Positions 1 through 10,983 are shown, numbered from the stretch's first letter. The stretch: DNA of 35,689 bases from Solemya velesiana gill symbiont (GCF_002020805.1 NZ_MPRJ01000020.1:1-35689), one strand, 5' to 3'. A program made the numbers and translations. The notes: generated from the letters alone by a model not told the origin.

Positions 1-188
1 CCACAAGAGGCTATCGATCACCGAATGAATTATTTATGGGGCGGCAAGTGGATTTGCTTGCTGCGTAATTGAATTGCAGTTATTACTTGAAACCGCCGAA
101 ATTGAATTCGCGTAATTATTGAGCTTACTCATGCAGCCATTTTGAATTAGGCTCCTATAAACTATAAAAATTACTCCGGCGTGCTCTC
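1..188. other. AT-rich non-coding stretch
   Basis: No convincing gene is visible on either strand. The stretch is AT-rich like the ligase gene beside it and unlike the GC-rich genes to the right, so it probably belongs to the same acquired segment, whose left end lies outside the window. I see no tRNA, no transposase fragment and no clear terminator behind the ligase stop. Confidence 0.5.
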
Positions 189-2138
189 CTAATGCTTTTT
201 TATTATCTGAAGATATTCATTCTCACTCAATATTCGTACGCCTTTATCAGCAGCAGCAGATATCTTCTTCTCACCGACACTTTGCCCCGTAACAAGCATA
301 GTTGTCTTACTTGTAACTGACTTTCCAATTTTTGCACCAAGCATCTTAGCCTCAGACTCCATATCTGGACGCTTTCCATGCTCCATTGAACCAGTGAATA
401 CTATCAATTCTCCACTTAGTAAAAGGTCTGATTCTGAAACTACCCTTTTAGTTTCTTTAAGATTAAAGCCTAACTTGTAAATTAATTGAAATTCCTTTTC
501 TATACTCTTCAATCCCTCATGGATAGTCTCCGCACTTGTTTCAGCAAACCCATCTATCTTAATCAGATCCTCTACAGTCAGATTAAAAACATCGGCAACA
601 TAGTGATGTGCTAGCAATTTCTCGCAATTACCTTCTCCGAGTCTTGGAGCGCCAAATGCAGCTAAAAACCTCCAATCCTCCACCTCTAAAGTTCGGCTTG
701 CAAATAGTTGCTCAATCAAATTCTCCGAAGTCTTCTCCCCGAAGCCCATTTCCACTAACTTTTCAATACTTAGATCGTATATATCATGAATCAACCCAAT
801 TCCGGATTTGTATATTCTTTCAATAACTTTAGGACCAAACCCATCTACATTTCTTAGTGTTTTAAAAAAATGGATCATCGTGTTTTCTGCCTGGGCTGGG
901 CAATCTGTAGTATTAGGACAAAATAAGTTATCTCCATCCCAGACCACATGAGACTGACAGCTAGGACATTCTTCTGGTATATCTGGCTTCGCCCTTTCAA
1001 TAACGCTTTCTATTTTTGGTATGACTAAACCACTTCTCAGCAGCTCGACCAAAGAACCTTTACCAATGCCTTTAGACTTCACCATTCCATAATGATGAGC
1101 AGTTGCCCGGCTGATAGTAGCCCCACTTAACCTTGTTGGCTCCAATAGAGCGACAGGTGTCAACTTCCCTGTTCTTGAGGTTTGAGGGACAACCCCTCTT
1201 ACTACCACCTTTGCAATTTCTGCGTTGACCTTATACGCGATTTGCCATCTATGACTCTTCCTTGTTGAGCCCATATATTCCTTCAGCAAGCTATTGGTTG
1301 CTTCCGCAATTATTCCATCAACCTCGTAATCAACGGCATTCCAAATCTTATCTAGAATATTATTAAAATCACTCAAGAAAACTTTATAGCTTCCTACCCA
1401 ATCATCCAAGAGCTCAAAGGGATAGAAAACGCAAGCCTCATCATCTATAGCCTGCTGTATTCTCTCATCTACCTTCTTCTCCGCAATAATTGACGCCTGG
1501 ACATTTCTAGCGTTTTCAAAATAGCCACTTAATTTATCGTCAAAATAGCTCTTTCTAATTACAATTTCGCCAGCACCAGATCCTCTCACCCCACCTTTAG
1601 CAACCTTCAATCCCCTGTCAAATGCTCTAGTTATATCTTGCCCTCTAAAACCATCACCTCTTGTGTATAGCTTTTCTCCATTATCATAAGCGGCGTAGCC
1701 ATCTAGTTTAGGCGTTACTCTGATTTCCAAATCGTCCAAACTTGGATCTATATCGTTAGCCGCTTTTACAAGTCGATTTACCCATTTCTCAATTTCTTCA
1801 TAGGAGTATGCTTTTTCTGTAGAAAGCATTCTTACCGGCAATTCAACAGTTTTTGATTCAATGACTGGCTCTGGCTCGACTGAAGCCAAAAACGCACTAC
1901 CAGGATCCTGTGTTTCAAGCTCTTTAACATACAAAGAGTCATACTTAGCATCAGACATTACTGGAACACCAGCTCTATATGTCGCATTCGCAATTTGAAG
2001 AATTAGTGTTAGATCTTCTGGGGAAAATGCCCACAATCCTTCATCTGTACTTAAAAGTTTTTGTGCCTTTATTTTATCTACTTCAATGCCTGCCTGTTTA
2101 ATAGCAGCCATTTGAGCATCGGTTAACTTAATAGACAT
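189..2138 (-). CDS. Divergent NAD+-dependent DNA ligase, complete, probably horizontally acquired
   Basis: This 649-residue protein has the full LigA layout and should seal nicks in duplex DNA using NAD+. The adenylation lysine is K144 in KLDG. Other nucleotidyltransferase motifs are GEIVIR (190-195), DGII (274-277) and the lysine in AYKVNA (about 303). The OB-fold contains SRTGKLTPVALLEP (321-334). A four-cysteine zinc finger (C391, C394, C407, C413) is followed by a helix-hairpin-helix region and a C-terminal BRCT domain (about 573-649). The N-terminal NAD-binding subdomain is recognisable (PVMSDAKYDSLY). It is clearly not a copy of the neighbouring ligA: sequence and codon use differ, with AAA, AAT, ATT and TTA common. 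By hand count 1321-1380 is 18/60 G+C, against 36/60 in 2941-3000 of ligA. It starts with ATG at 2138, directly downstream of the truncated ligA and on the same strand. I infer acquisition by transfer and functional replacement of ligA. Confidence 0.9.
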   Translation of the reverse strand: MSIKLTDAQMAAIKQAGIEVDKIKAQKLLSTDEGLWAFSPEDLTLILQIANATYRAGVPVMSDAKYDSLYVKELETQDPGSAFLASVEPEPVIESKTVELPVRMLSTEKAYSYEEIEKWVNRLVKAANDIDPSLDDLEIRVTPKLDGYAAYDNGEKLYTRGDGFRGQDITRAFDRGLKVAKGGVRGSGAGEIVIRKSYFDDKLSGYFENARNVQASIIAEKKVDERIQQAIDDEACVFYPFELLDDWVGSYKVFLSDFNNILDKIWNAVDYEVDGIIAEATNSLLKEYMGSTRKSHRWQIAYKVNAEIAKVVVRGVVPQTSRTGKLTPVALLEPTRLSGATISRATAHHYGMVKSKGIGKGSLVELLRSGLVIPKIESVIERAKPDIPEECPSCQSHVVWDGDNLFCPNTTDCPAQAENTMIHFFKTLRNVDGFGPKVIERIYKSGIGLIHDIYDLSIEKLVEMGFGEKTSENLIEQLFASRTLEVEDWRFLAAFGAPRLGEGNCEKLLAHHYVADVFNLTVEDLIKIDGFAETSAETIHEGLKSIEKEFQLIYKLGFNLKETKRVVSESDLLLSGELIVFTGSMEHGKRPDMESEAKMLGAKIGKSVTSKTTMLVTGQSVGEKKISAAADKGVRILSENEYLQIIKKH

Positions 2139-2208
2139 AATTAGAAACCCACCTGAGCAGGCTAGAGCGATTACTTTTACTTGAAAAAATAATAAGTGTT
2201 CTCATTCA

Positions 2209-4265
<2,057 letters not shown>

Positions 4266-4286
4266 ACGGGCTATCTGGTTCTGTTA

Positions 4287-4325
4287 ATTACACGATGGGT
4301 TTCGCTTTGCGCTACCCACCCTATA
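4287..4325. repeat. Dispersed repeat fragment of the GGGTTTCGCTTTGCGCTACCCACC type
   Basis: Just upstream of the zipA start is a sequence of the form CGATGGGTTTCGCTTTGCGC followed by TACCCACCCTA. The ends (GGGT and ACCC) and centre (GC-rich) are partly inverted. From general knowledge, very similar intergenic units recur across many gammaproteobacterial genomes. Only one copy is visible in this window. Confidence 0.5.
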
Positions 4326-4340
4326 TTTTGATAAAGCATA

Positions 4341-4438
4341 CTCCCTCTTCCCTGATTTAGGGAGGGGCTTGGGATTAGAGGGTGCAGCTTGTCTTGATTC
4401 ACCCTCACCCTAGCCCTCTCCCTCGAGGGAGAGGGAAC
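4341..4438. repeat. Palindromic CCCTCTCCC / GGGAGAGGG repeat
   Basis: Positions 4414-4435 are a perfect 22-bp palindrome with arms CCCTCTCCCTC and GAGGGAGAGGG, preceded by CACCCTCACCCTAG. This is the common gammaproteobacterial intergenic palindrome family. A related degenerate inverted repeat (CTCCCTCTTCCCT, then AGGGAGGGG) lies at 4342-4366. It could act as a transcript-end structure for smc but has no clear T-run. Confidence 0.65.
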
Positions 4439-4610
4439 CAAGCGAGTCTTCGACCTCGTGAAAGATTTTGGGACATCCAAGCCCCCAAAATCGACTCGGC
4501 CTTCGACAACCTATTAGTGCCCCGGACGTCCTGGTCAGCAGTGCGGCCTCACGGCTACCGGGGACTAACCGCCTCGGCTTTCAGCCTTCCATGGCGGTCA
4601 GCGAAAGATA
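4439..4610 (-). repeat. Structured dispersed repeat, full copy (three stem-loops)
   Basis: Positions 4439-4534 match 35594-35689 over 96 bp with a single difference (4482 C, 35637 T). Read on the minus strand, the unit begins just after the smc stop and folds into three stems. The first pairs CTGACCGCC (4601-4593) with GGCGGTTAG (4573-4565), nine pairs with one G-U. The second pairs CCCCGG (4563-4558) with CCGGGG (4525-4520) and encloses GCC-GTGA-GGC, a GNRA-type tetraloop. The third pairs GATTTTGGG with CCCAAAATC (4464-4472 and 4484-4492 on the plus strand), extended by CGAGTC/GACTCG. It may be a mobile repeat (MITE-like) or a structured RNA. I do not recognise a named family. Confidence 0.75.
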
Positions 4611-4613
4611 TTG

Positions 4614-7600
4614 TTACATCGCCGCCATCTGGGCGGCCTCTTCCACATCCACAGACACCAGCCTGGATACACCGGGCTCGTGCATGGTGACACCGGTGAG
4701 CTGGTTGGAGAGCTCCATGGTGATCTTGTTGTGGGTGATGAAGATGAACTGTACCCGGTCCGACATCAAGCGCACCATGTCGCAGAAACGGCCGACGTTG
4801 GCATCGTCCAGGGGCGCATCCACCTCGTCCAGCATACAGAAGGGTGCAGGGTTGAGCTCGAAGATGGCAAACACCAGGGCCACCGCAGTCAATGCCTTTT
4901 CACCACCGGAGAGTAGATGAATACTTGAGTTGCGCTTGCCGGGGGGACGTGCCATGACGGTAACACCGGTATCCAGTAGATCCTCGCCCGTGAGCTGTAG
5001 GTAGGCATGTCCGCCGCCGAACAACTGGGGGAACTTCTCCTGCAGACCGCTGTTGACCTTGTCGAAGGTCTCCTTGAAGCGGGTGCGTGTCTCGCGGTCG
5101 ATCTTGCGGATGGCGTTCTCAAGGGTTTCCAGGGACTCGGTAACGTCCGCATGCTGGGTATCCAGGTAGTGCATGCGCTCTGACTGTTCCTGGAACTCGT
5201 CGATCGCGGCCAGGTTGATAGGGCCGAGACGGCGGATACGCAAGTCCATACGTTCCACCTCCTGCTGCCATTTTTCGACGTTGGCATCCCCCGGGAGCTC
5301 CATGAACAGCTCCTCGCGCATAAAGCCGGTCTCCGCCAGCTGTTCTTCGATGGTCTTGCTGCGAACCAGCACCTCCTGGCGCTGCATCTTGAACTGGTCC
5401 AGTGAGGAGCGCTGGGTCTGCACCTCCTGCTCAGCACGGTGACGATCCTGCTCCAGGCCGCGCAGACGGGCATCGATCTCTTCCAGGGCCTGCCGGGCCT
5501 TGGTCAACTCGGATTCCATCTCAACGCGGCGGGCGAGCTGCTTCTCCAACTCTTCGCTCTGTTCAACCAGGGGGGCGGAGCTCTCTTCCAGTGCCAGCTT
5601 CAGCTCCTCCCGGCGAGTGGCCAGGCGAACCAGTTGACCCTGCATGCGTTCCAGGCTCTGGGCGAGGGACTCGCGGGAGCTGCGCATGGACTCGATGCGC
5701 AGGGCGATTTCATGGGCTCTGCCCCGCTGGGTGCCTGCCTCTTCACGGATCTCGGTGAGGCGTTGGCGCAGTTCGTCACGGCGCTGAATCAGACCGTCGC
5801 GGCGCTCGCCCAGGGTCTCCATCTCCTCCAGGGAGGCGTGAAGTTTTTCCCGGGCCATCTCCAGGTCCCCGCGACCCTGTTCCAGCTGCCGGGAGAGGTC
5901 TTCCATTTCGCCACGCACGTGGTCGATACGGTTGCGCAGGTGCTCAGCCCGGGTGCGCTTACCGGTGAGATTGGAGCGGATATCCGACAGGGTCCGGTTG
6001 GCCTCGTTGAGCTCTTTCTGACGTTGCTCACGTTCATGCTCTGCCTGGTGTACCTGTTCTCGCCCCTGCTCCACGGCAGCAGCCAACTCTTCGGCCTTGG
6101 TCTCCTGGGCATTGATCTGCTCGGCCAGCTCGCGGATCTCCTCTTCGCGCTCCAGCACACCACCGGTCTCTCCGGTTTCACGGCTCAGGCGCATCCAGTT
6201 GCTGCCGACCCAGACACCGTCGCGGGTGATGATCGACTGCCCCGCCTCTAGGCTGTTGCGCATACCCATGGCCTGCTCAATGCTATCGGCATGCAGAATA
6301 CCGCCGAGCACGCCGTCTAGGGGCCAAGGGGCCTTTACCTTCTCGGCAATGGAACCGGCTATGGAAGAGTGACGGGTATTGCTTGAGGTGTCGAACAGGC
6401 TCAGGCTGCCACTTTCCAGGGCAGCCAGCTCGGAACCGAGATTGCCGAAGTTATCCACGCAGACCGCTTGCAGATGGAAGCCGAGAACAGTCTCCACCGC
6501 ACGCTGCCATCCAGACTCCACCTCGATCTTTTCCGCCAGGCGCGAGGCGCGGTCCAGGTCGTGCTGTTCCAGCCACTGGGTGGTTGCGCTTTCGTCCTTG
6601 CCCAATGCAGCCTGCTGCAGGGCTTCCAGAGAGGCGTGGCGACCGTGCATGGTCTGCAGGCTTGCCCGCACCTCGTTGAGTTCGTTGTTCAGATTGACGC
6701 TGCTCTGTCGCAGGCCGGTTATGTTCCGCACCGCGGCGGCAACATGCTCCTGGAGCTGGGCGACCTGCTCTTCCCGGGCCGTCTCCTGGTTCTCCAATTC
6801 AACGATTTCCTGGGCAAGGCGTGGATCTTCCAGCCGGGTCAGCTCTTCAGTGAACTTCTCGATCCGGCGCTGGAGGTTCTGGTCCTGCTCCTCTATGTGA
6901 TTGATGCGGGTACGTTCGACCTGGGCAGTCTGGGCCGGTTCGGCGGCCTGGCGGTTGAAGTTCTCCCACTCGCTCTGCCAAGTCTGCATCGTCTGTTCAG
7001 CCTCGGCAAGGCGCTCAGCGGATTCCTGCTCGATTGCCCTCGCCTCCTCGAGCCGGGGCTCCTCTTCGGCCAGGGTCTCGTTGAGTTCGTTGAGGCGGTT
7101 TTCGTCCTGAACCCGGTGGTCGCTGGACTCCTGCCAGGCCTGCTCGGTCTGGTGCAGGTCGTGTTCGTTCTGGGCCCGGCTCTCCTTGGAGAATTGGATC
7201 GCCTGCTCCAGGCGTGCAATATCGCTGCCTACCGCGTAGAAGCGGCCCTGCACCTCGTTGAAGTGATCGTTGGCCTCTACATGGGTCTCGCGGTCACGCT
7301 CGATATCCGCTTCCAGGCGGCGCTGCTTGGCGATTGCCGCTTCCAGATCGGTCTCTTTCTCGGTAATGGTACGGTCGCGTGCCTTGATGTCCTCGTCAAG
7401 GGCGCTCCATCGCAAGGCCAGCAGCTCGGCCTTCAGGCGCCGTTCCTGCTCCTTGTACTCCTTGTATTTCTCTGCGGTCGCAGCCTGGCGCTGCAGATGT
7501 TGCAGCTGCTTGGCGATCTCTTCACGCAGGTCGTTGAGACGGTCGAGATTCTCGCGGGTGTGCTTGATGCGGTTCTCGGTATCGCGGCGGCGCTCCTTGT

Positions 7601-8117
7601 ACTTGGAAATGCCGGCTGCCTCTTCCAGGAAGGCGCGCAGATCCTCGGGCCGCGCCTCGATAAGGCGGGAGATCATACCCTGCTCGATGATGGAATAACT
7701 ACGGGGTCCGAGGCCGGTACCCAGAAACAGATCGGTGATATCCCGCCGGCGACAGCGGACACCGTTCATAAAGTAGCTGGACTGGCCGTCACGGGATACC
7801 TGGCGCTTTACCGCAATCTGGCTGTACTGGGCGTATTGACCACCCGCACCGCCGTCAGCGTTGTCGAACACTAGCTCGATGCTGGCGGTACCCACCGGTT
7901 TCCTGCTGGTGGAGCCGTTGAAGATGACGTCGGCCATGGACTCGCCGCGCAGCATCTTGGCGGAGCTTTCACCCATCACCCAGCGCACGGCATCGATCAC
8001 ATTGGACTTACCACAGCCGTTGGGGCCTACGATTCCCACCAGGTTGCTGGGGAATGGAACGGTGGTTGGATCAACGAAAGATTTGAATCCGGCTAATTTT
8101 ATTTTTTCTAGGCGCAT
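4614..8117 (-). CDS. smc: Chromosome partition/condensin ATPase SMC (MukB-independent type)
   Basis: This 1167-residue protein organises and segregates the chromosome as a dimer, normally with ScpA and ScpB. The N-terminal head has the P-loop GPNGCGKSN (about residues 32-40) after the typical MRLEKIKLAGFKSF start. Two long coiled-coil arms rich in Glu, Arg, Gln and Ala (about 170-500 and 660-1000) flank a hinge (about 510-650). The C-terminal head carries the ABC signature LLSGGEKALTAVAL and Walker B FCMLDEVDAPLDD. Length is normal for bacterial SMC and no lesion is seen. ATG at 8117 matches the conserved family start. It diverges from queF across a 211-bp promoter region, and zipA and ligA follow on the same strand. 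Confidence 0.97.
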   Translation of the reverse strand: MRLEKIKLAGFKSFVDPTTVPFPSNLVGIVGPNGCGKSNVIDAVRWVMGESSAKMLRGESMADVIFNGSTSRKPVGTASIELVFDNADGGAGGQYAQYSQIAVKRQVSRDGQSSYFMNGVRCRRRDITDLFLGTGLGPRSYSIIEQGMISRLIEARPEDLRAFLEEAAGISKYKERRRDTENRIKHTRENLDRLNDLREEIAKQLQHLQRQAATAEKYKEYKEQERRLKAELLALRWSALDEDIKARDRTITEKETDLEAAIAKQRRLEADIERDRETHVEANDHFNEVQGRFYAVGSDIARLEQAIQFSKESRAQNEHDLHQTEQAWQESSDHRVQDENRLNELNETLAEEEPRLEEARAIEQESAERLAEAEQTMQTWQSEWENFNRQAAEPAQTAQVERTRINHIEEQDQNLQRRIEKFTEELTRLEDPRLAQEIVELENQETAREEQVAQLQEHVAAAVRNITGLRQSSVNLNNELNEVRASLQTMHGRHASLEALQQAALGKDESATTQWLEQHDLDRASRLAEKIEVESGWQRAVETVLGFHLQAVCVDNFGNLGSELAALESGSLSLFDTSSNTRHSSIAGSIAEKVKAPWPLDGVLGGILHADSIEQAMGMRNSLEAGQSIITRDGVWVGSNWMRLSRETGETGGVLEREEEIRELAEQINAQETKAEELAAAVEQGREQVHQAEHEREQRQKELNEANRTLSDIRSNLTGKRTRAEHLRNRIDHVRGEMEDLSRQLEQGRGDLEMAREKLHASLEEMETLGERRDGLIQRRDELRQRLTEIREEAGTQRGRAHEIALRIESMRSSRESLAQSLERMQGQLVRLATRREELKLALEESSAPLVEQSEELEKQLARRVEMESELTKARQALEEIDARLRGLEQDRHRAEQEVQTQRSSLDQFKMQRQEVLVRSKTIEEQLAETGFMREELFMELPGDANVEKWQQEVERMDLRIRRLGPINLAAIDEFQEQSERMHYLDTQHADVTESLETLENAIRKIDRETRTRFKETFDKVNSGLQEKFPQLFGGGHAYLQLTGEDLLDTGVTVMARPPGKRNSSIHLLSGGEKALTAVALVFAIFELNPAPFCMLDEVDAPLDDANVGRFCDMVRLMSDRVQFIFITHNKITMELSNQLTGVTMHEPGVSRLVSVDVEEAAQMAAM

Positions 8118-8228
8118 GGGACGCTACGATACCTTCAGAGGCTCCCGGTGACAAGGGAAAAACAAACCTGAATCGAACTTTAAGAAATAATTGTAACTTA
8201 TTGTTTTATTACATTAAACGCGACATTG

Positions 8229-8290
8229 TATAATAAATGGACAGCCCGCTTGTGCGCACATTTCAGGCCCTTGGGGAAGTTGCGTATAAT
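8229..8290 (+). promoter_or_regulatory. Putative -10 elements for queF in the smc-queF divergent region
   Basis: Two TATAAT hexamers face queF. One is at 8229-8234 and the other at 8285-8290, the latter followed by a C-run about 40 bp before the queF ATG. Neither has a good -35 hexamer at the ideal distance, so the exact start point is uncertain. The region 8118-8228 is AT-rich and probably also contains the smc promoter on the other strand. Confidence 0.4.
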
Positions 8291-8328
8291 CCCCCCATTT
8301 TCCATAACCCTGACTCCGGAGCAACCCT

Positions 8329-8718
8329 ATGCCCAGCCAGCCCAGTAAAACGCTGGAAACCTTTGAAAATCCTCAACAGGATCGCGACTTCACCATCCGC
8401 ATCCGGGTACCCGAATTCACCTGCCTCTGCCCCAAGACCGGCCAGCCGGACTTTGCAGAACTGACCCTCGAGTACATTGCCGACAAGCTTTGCGTCGAAC
8501 TCAAGTCCCTGAAGATGTACGTCTGGTCCTACCGCGATGAAGGCGCCTTCCACGAGGCGGTGACCAACCAGATCCTCAACGACCTTGTAGCAGTTACCCA
8601 GCCCCGCTTCATGCGCCTCACTGCCGACTTCAATGTCCGCGGCGGCATCTACACCACCGTGGTGGCCGAGCACCGTGCAGAGGGTTGGGAACCTGCACCA
8701 GCGGTCAACCTCCCCTAA
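8329..8718 (+). CDS. queF: NADPH-dependent 7-cyano-7-deazaguanine (preQ0) reductase, short type I
   Basis: QueF reduces the nitrile of preQ0 to the amine of preQ1, a cytosolic step in queuosine biosynthesis for tRNA wobble modification. The 129-residue length fits the unimodular YkvM subfamily. The active-site cysteine is C34 in [11 protein letters not shown], with D41 as the matching acid. The NADPH-binding QueF motif is ELKSLKMY (57-64), and FHE (74-76) supplies the substrate-binding His and Glu. A CCGGAG ribosome-binding site precedes the ATG. It is a single gene here. The FGGY kinase starts 23 bp downstream on the same strand and may be co-transcribed, but the functions are not obviously linked. 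Confidence 0.95.
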   Translation: MPSQPSKTLETFENPQQDRDFTIRIRVPEFTCLCPKTGQPDFAELTLEYIADKLCVELKSLKMYVWSYRDEGAFHEAVTNQILNDLVAVTQPRFMRLTADFNVRGGIYTTVVAEHRAEGWEPAPAVNLP

Positions 8719-8741
8719 CTTTATGAACCTGCTCTAATCCA

Positions 8742-10028
8742 ATGATTAAGCAGGCATTTATTGGCATCGATCTCGGCACCTCCGGGTGCCGAATCATTGC
8801 AATCGACGAGGACAAAAAGCCCCTGCTGGAGCTTAAGTCCGATCTTCCTCCTTCACAACGAAATGCCACCGGCCACTCTAGGCAGAATCCTGAAGACTGG
8901 TGGCAGGTGGTGCTGCAACTTCTGCACACCTGCGCCAGAGAACTGAAGGACTACCGCCCTGTCGCTATCGCGGTAGACGGCACCTCCTCGACCTTGCTGC
9001 TGACGGATAGCTCGGGCAGCCCCCTGACCCCGGCATTGATGTACGACGACCCCAGTGCCCGCAACTTTACCGACCGGATTGCCCAGGTCGCCGACCCGCA
9101 AAGTAGCGTCCACTCCGCAGGTTCCAGCCTGGCCAAGCTGCTCTACCTCGCCGATCAGACAGGGGGTGATTCAGTTCGACATGTGATGCACCAAGCTGAC
9201 TGGATCAGCGGCAGGCTCTGCGGGCGCCACGGCTTCAGCGACGAAAACAACTGCCTGAAACTGGGATACGACGCCGTCAACCGGTGCTGGCCCGAATGGA
9301 TGGAAGGATTCGGCTTTCCCCTGGCATGGCTGCCCGAAGTATTCCCCGCCGGGACTGATATCGGTTCCCTCGCACCGGAGGTCGCCCGAGAGCTGGGATA
9401 TCCGGCAGACACTCGCGTTGTCACTGGCACTACCGACAGCACCGCGGCGGTGCTCGCCTCGGGAATCAGGCAGCCGGGCCAGGCCCTCACCTCCCTGGGA
9501 AGCACCCTTGTCCTCAAGATACTTTCCGATACGCCCCTGTCGTCTCCTGAACACGGCATCTACAGCCAGCGCCTGGGGGACCTCTGGCTGGTAGGCGGCG
9601 CTTCCAACAGTGGTGGTGCCGTACTCAGGCAGCTGTTCAATGACGAAGAGATCGAACGACTGACCCACAGTATCGACCCGGATTCGGAGACTGGCCTGGA
9701 CTACTACCCCCTGCCCGCTTCTGGTGAGCGATTCCCGGTCAACGATCCTGAACTCCCTCCCCGGCTGAGCCCCTGGCCTGAAGACGACGCACACTTCTTC
9801 CAGGGCATCCTGGAGGGTATCGCCGATATTGAAACAGCCGGTTACCGGCTGTTGCAGGCATTGGGAGCTCCACACCTGGTCGAGGTCTTCTCCATCGGCG
9901 GCGGCGCAGTCAATAAACCCTGGCGGCTTATCCGGGAGCGGAAGCTCGGTGTCCCCGTTCATCGCTGCGACCACCAACAGGCAGCTTTCGGCAGTGCGCG
10001 TCTGGCCCGCAGTTCAGCCCTTCGATAA
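8742..10028 (+). CDS. FGGY-family carbohydrate kinase (D-ribulose/xylulose kinase-like)
   Basis: This 428-residue cytosolic sugar kinase has the FGGY actin-like ATPase fold. Visible motifs are the N-terminal phosphate loop FIGIDLGTSGCR (residues 6-17), the sugar-binding AVDGTSST, a second ATP-site segment GTTDSTAAVLASG, LGSTLVLK, and the C-terminal adenosine motif SIGGGAVNKPW. It is shorter than typical XylB (about 480-500 residues). Its compact form and motif spacing recall the plant/cyanobacterial XK-1-like group reported to phosphorylate D-ribulose; that assignment is from memory and tentative. No sugar transporter, isomerase or regulator lies beside it, so the context does not reveal the substrate. 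The ATG at 8742 is 23 bp after queF. Confidence 0.85.
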   Translation: MIKQAFIGIDLGTSGCRIIAIDEDKKPLLELKSDLPPSQRNATGHSRQNPEDWWQVVLQLLHTCARELKDYRPVAIAVDGTSSTLLLTDSSGSPLTPALMYDDPSARNFTDRIAQVADPQSSVHSAGSSLAKLLYLADQTGGDSVRHVMHQADWISGRLCGRHGFSDENNCLKLGYDAVNRCWPEWMEGFGFPLAWLPEVFPAGTDIGSLAPEVARELGYPADTRVVTGTTDSTAAVLASGIRQPGQALTSLGSTLVLKILSDTPLSSPEHGIYSQRLGDLWLVGGASNSGGAVLRQLFNDEEIERLTHSIDPDSETGLDYYPLPASGERFPVNDPELPPRLSPWPEDDAHFFQGILEGIADIETAGYRLLQALGAPHLVEVFSIGGGAVNKPWRLIRERKLGVPVHRCDHQQAAFGSARLARSSALR

Positions 10029-10059
10029 GTAACCTACTTCCTGAGCAGCCGGAAGATTC

Positions 10060-10082
10060 TCGTGAATCAAAATGTTTCACGA
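10060..10082. repeat. Inverted repeat downstream of the FGGY kinase
   Basis: TCGTGAA (10060-10066) and TTCACGA (10076-10082) can pair around a 9-nt loop, about 30 bp after the kinase stop. No T-run follows on either strand, so it is a weak candidate for a transcript-end hairpin or an operator of the next gene. Confidence 0.3.
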
Positions 10083-10246
10083 ACTCTCAACCGTCTTTAA
10101 CTGCACCGGCTAAGAGCCAGTAAACATAGGATTTTCAGAATTTCCTGCTAGGCTTGTATCCAATATTAAAAATAAGAATCGATATCGATGCTTTTCGCTA
10201 CCCGGCCTTAAAACGGAGGTGCGGAAAAGCAGCCAAGGGGCTCACT

Positions 10247-10948
10247 ATGCAGTCGGACGAGCGGACAAAAAGCCTGGCAGACCAGTGCCGTGAATATCGG
10301 GAAGCCTCCATGTCAAAGCTTCCCGATGACACGTTGCGCGTGGTACAGGACGCATCCCGTCGGCTGATGGATTCAGATTACGGAAGCCAGGCCCTGCGTA
10401 GCGGTGACAACAGTATAGACTTCACCCTGCCGGAGTGCCGCGGCGGTGAGGTCAATCTCAAGGAGCAACTCGCCAGGGGACCTGTCGTGCTGAGCTTCTA
10501 CCGGGGATCCTGGTGTCCCTACTGCAACCTTGAAATCCGCGCCCTGGGCCAGGCCCTGCCAGAGATCACCGCGGCAGGCGCCCGGCTCATTGAGATCTCT
10601 CCAGAACGCCCTGAACACAACCAGTTCGACCCCACCGAACTGGGGGAAGGCTTCGACCTCCTCGCCGATCTAGGCAATGGCGTTGCTCGTAAGTACGGGT
10701 TGATCATAGCGGTGTTCGAATCCCTGAGGCCGCTCTACAAAACCTGGGGTTTCGACATTCCGGAGCATAATGGGGATGACAGTTGGGAACTTCCCATCCC
10801 GGCGACCTACGTGATCGCCCGGGACGGCACCATCAAGGCCCACTACGTAGACAAGAACTACACCGCCCGCATGGAATCTGACGATACTGTAACCGCATTG
10901 AAGGAGATGCAGGTAGCCTCGGCGTTTGACGACTCTTGCCCGCCGTAA
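10247..10948 (+). CDS. AhpC/TSA-type peroxiredoxin-like protein
   Basis: This 233-residue thioredoxin-fold protein is probably a cytosolic peroxidase or disulfide reductase. The core from about residue 55 reads as an AhpC/TSA domain (IDFTLPECRGGEVNL), then VVLSFYRGSWCPYCNLEIRAL, where the CPYC pair is the likely redox centre. LRPLYKTWGFDIPEHNGDDS and the strand IPATYVIARDGTIKAHYVD complete the fold. The first 50 residues form a helical extension (SLADQCREYREASMSKLPDD) seen in this peroxiredoxin-like subfamily. I chose the ATG at 10247, which has AAGGGG 6 bp upstream. An in-frame ATG at 10154 would add 31 residues that do not look family-like. It has no signal peptide. It stands alone, with a 218-bp gap before it and a REP-like region after it. 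The substrate is unknown. Confidence 0.82.
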   Translation: MQSDERTKSLADQCREYREASMSKLPDDTLRVVQDASRRLMDSDYGSQALRSGDNSIDFTLPECRGGEVNLKEQLARGPVVLSFYRGSWCPYCNLEIRALGQALPEITAAGARLIEISPERPEHNQFDPTELGEGFDLLADLGNGVARKYGLIIAVFESLRPLYKTWGFDIPEHNGDDSWELPIPATYVIARDGTIKAHYVDKNYTARMESDDTVTALKEMQVASAFDDSCPP

Positions 10949-10983
10949 TCAGCTCACAAGACCAATACCCCTCTAATCTCTTC

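Noticed and set aside
4439-4610. Structured repeat as a piece of rRNA or tRNA
   Set aside because: Short phrases such as ACTAATAGG resemble rRNA ends, but there is no extended match to remembered rRNA helices and no tRNA cloverleaf or T-loop.
6468-7874. 468-codon plus-strand frame opposite smc
   Set aside because: It mirrors the SMC coiled coil: Glu/Gln/Arg codons read backwards give Leu/Val-rich text. No independent start signal or domain is seen.
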